From Candidatus Pacearchaeota archaeon RBG_13_36_9 (lineage in GTDB: Archaea; Nanobdellota; Nanobdellia; Pacearchaeales; GW2011-AR1), in the NCBI GenBank assembly GCA_001786395.1, contig MFWN01000036.1, positions 1 to 5,011 on the forward strand: a stretch of 5,011 bases of DNA. The letters run 5' to 3'. The notes beneath the pieces are model-generated. The model was given only the letters and a program-made list of their open reading frames with translations. It had not been told where the DNA came from and did no database searches. The translations under genes and the position numbers were made by a program. Below, piece by piece: positions 4,730-5,011 of the stretch. The stretch's first letter is position 1; every line of letters begins with the position of its first letter.

Positions 4730-4822
4730 GCCGCCATCGCATAACGGTATTGCACCGGATTGCTAAATTTTGCAGACATCCGGGCCCTTCGGGGCGCCTG
4801 GGTTCAACTCCCAGTGGCGGCG
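4730..4822 (+). tRNA. tRNA-Ser(GCU) with a 12-nt intron
   Basis: A complete class II cloverleaf can be drawn. The acceptor stem is GCCGCCA (4730-4736) with TGGCGGC (4815-4821) and discriminator G4822. The D-stem is GCA/TGC (4739-4741, 4751-4753), with loop A14, GG18-19 and A21 present. The anticodon stem is CCGGA (4755-4759) with TCCGG (4779-4783), and the anticodon GCT lies at 4762-4764 after U33. The long variable arm is GCCC-TTCG-GGGC (4784-4795), and the T-arm is CTGGG/CCCAG with loop TTCAACT. The long variable arm, two unpaired bases before the T-stem, G73 and anticodon GCU identify a serine tRNA reading AGC/AGU. CCA is not encoded. A 12-nt intron interrupts the anticodon loop; the spliced tRNA is 81 nt. 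The gene is divergent from dus and is followed directly by an integrase remnant. Confidence 0.95.
4766..4777 (+). other. 12-nt archaeal tRNA intron at position 37/38
   Basis: After A37 (4765) the bases AATTTTGCAGAC separate the two halves of a normal 7-nt anticodon loop, which otherwise reads TTGCTAA. Loop bases 32-35 (TTGC, 4760-4763) pair with GCAG (4772-4775) to form the four-pair central helix (one G-U). The 3-nt bulges are T36-A37-A and A-C-A38, cut after the second base of each. The inner helix is missing and replaced by an 8-nt loop, so this is a relaxed bulge-helix-loop substrate for the archaeal splicing endonuclease. Confidence 0.88.
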
Positions 4823-4840
4823 TGTATTACTTTTAATACA
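4823..4840 (+). other. 7-bp hairpin directly after tRNA-Ser
   Basis: TGTATTA (4823-4829) and TAATACA (4834-4840) are perfect inverted copies around CTTT. The hairpin begins one base after the discriminator. It may end tRNA transcription, mark the trailer for 3' processing, or form the core arms of an integrase attachment site next to the tRNA 3' end; the sequence does not choose between these. Confidence 0.4.
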
Positions 4841-4852
4841 ATTAGTAAAAGC

Positions 4853-4981
4853 TTAAAGAGAGGCATGAACATCAGAGAAGTCCAGCAGCTACTGGGGCAC
4901 AGCAGGATAGATACAACAATGATTTACACCCATGTAAGCCCTGATGATTTGAAGAATAAGTTTAATGAGCTTTGGAAGTAA
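4853..4981 (+). pseudogene. C-terminal remnant of a tyrosine recombinase (integrase)
   Basis: The frame ending at TAA 4979-4981 encodes the last part of a XerC/D-type tyrosine recombinase: LKRGMNIREVQQLLGH, then IDTTMIYTHV, then a Lys/Glu-rich tail. The LLGH histidine and the nucleophilic tyrosine of IYTHV are present. The HxxR box and everything N-terminal to it are absent; upstream codons in this frame (4823-4852) do not resemble an integrase and then run into the tRNA. It could be translated from ATG 4865 as a 38-residue peptide, but would be inactive as a recombinase. Its position right after a tRNA 3' end fits an integrated element's edge or a decayed one. No rest of the gene is visible in the window, which stops 30 nt later. 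Confidence 0.8.
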
Positions 4982-4992
4982 TTTTACTTAAA

Positions 4993-5011
4993 CTAGAGTT
5001 TCCGACTCTTG
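4993..5011. other. Short hairpin at the right edge
   Basis: AGAGT (4995-4999) pairs with ACTCT (5005-5009) around TTCCG, with an outer C-G pair across one mismatch. It lies 11 nt after the integrase remnant's stop. It may be cut off by the window end, so its role cannot be judged. Confidence 0.25.

Noticed and set aside
4760..4852. Extension of the integrase frame upstream to an ATG at 4760.
   Set aside because: This start lies in the tRNA anticodon loop, and the added residues do not resemble an integrase; homology begins only near 4853.
1..5011. CRISPR array, toxin-antitoxin pair or multi-gene defence system.
   Set aside because: No regularly spaced direct repeats and no nuclease, helicase, toxin or antitoxin motifs were seen in the supported genes.

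Overview
The window looks like part of an AT-rich archaeal chromosome, probably a small-genome DPANN-type lineage (Woesearchaeota/Pacearchaeota-like); the lineage is an inference. The archaeal signals are direct. A tRNA-Ser gene carries a 12-nt intron at the canonical 37/38 position with a bulge-helix type splice structure and does not encode CCA. BRE/TATA-like boxes lie about 24-26 nt upstream of the start codons of five genes, which implies leaderless mRNAs. Shine-Dalgarno sequences are almost absent.

Layout. Positions 1-93 are AT-rich, palindrome-rich sequence ending in a 10-bp hairpin that closes a leftward gene pair. That pair is a four-helix membrane protein resembling the membrane-bound metal-dependent hydrolase family (362-814) followed by a two-helix membrane protein of unknown function (75-323). 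Divergent from it is a secreted, extremely cysteine-rich protein (964-1635) with 24 Cys, strikingly regular Cys spacing and eight N-glycosylation sequons. A palindrome-rich intergenic stretch (1636-1747) precedes a small unrecognised soluble protein with a Cys cluster (1748-2071). A structured 172-bp gap then leads to a full-length YgiQ-family radical SAM protein (2244-3761). It converges, with only 5 nt between stop codons, on a tRNA-dihydrouridine synthase (3767-4636, minus strand).

Right end. Divergent from the dus gene is the intron-containing tRNA-Ser(GCU) (4730-4822). Immediately 3' of it are a 7-bp hairpin and then a fragment corresponding to the last ~42 residues of a tyrosine recombinase (4853-4981). 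An integrase tail next to a tRNA 3' end is the usual scar, or edge, of an element that integrated into a tRNA gene.

How the genes relate. The dus product acts on tRNA D-loops and sits head-to-head with a tRNA gene, so both could share a control region (a 7-bp inverted repeat lies between the two promoters). YgiQ has no established function. The membrane and secreted proteins at the left suggest a cell-surface neighbourhood. No complete defence or other multi-gene novel system is visible. The most unusual items are the minimal tRNA intron, the Cys-lattice secreted protein, the long imperfect hairpin just upstream of the ygiQ start, and the integrase scar.
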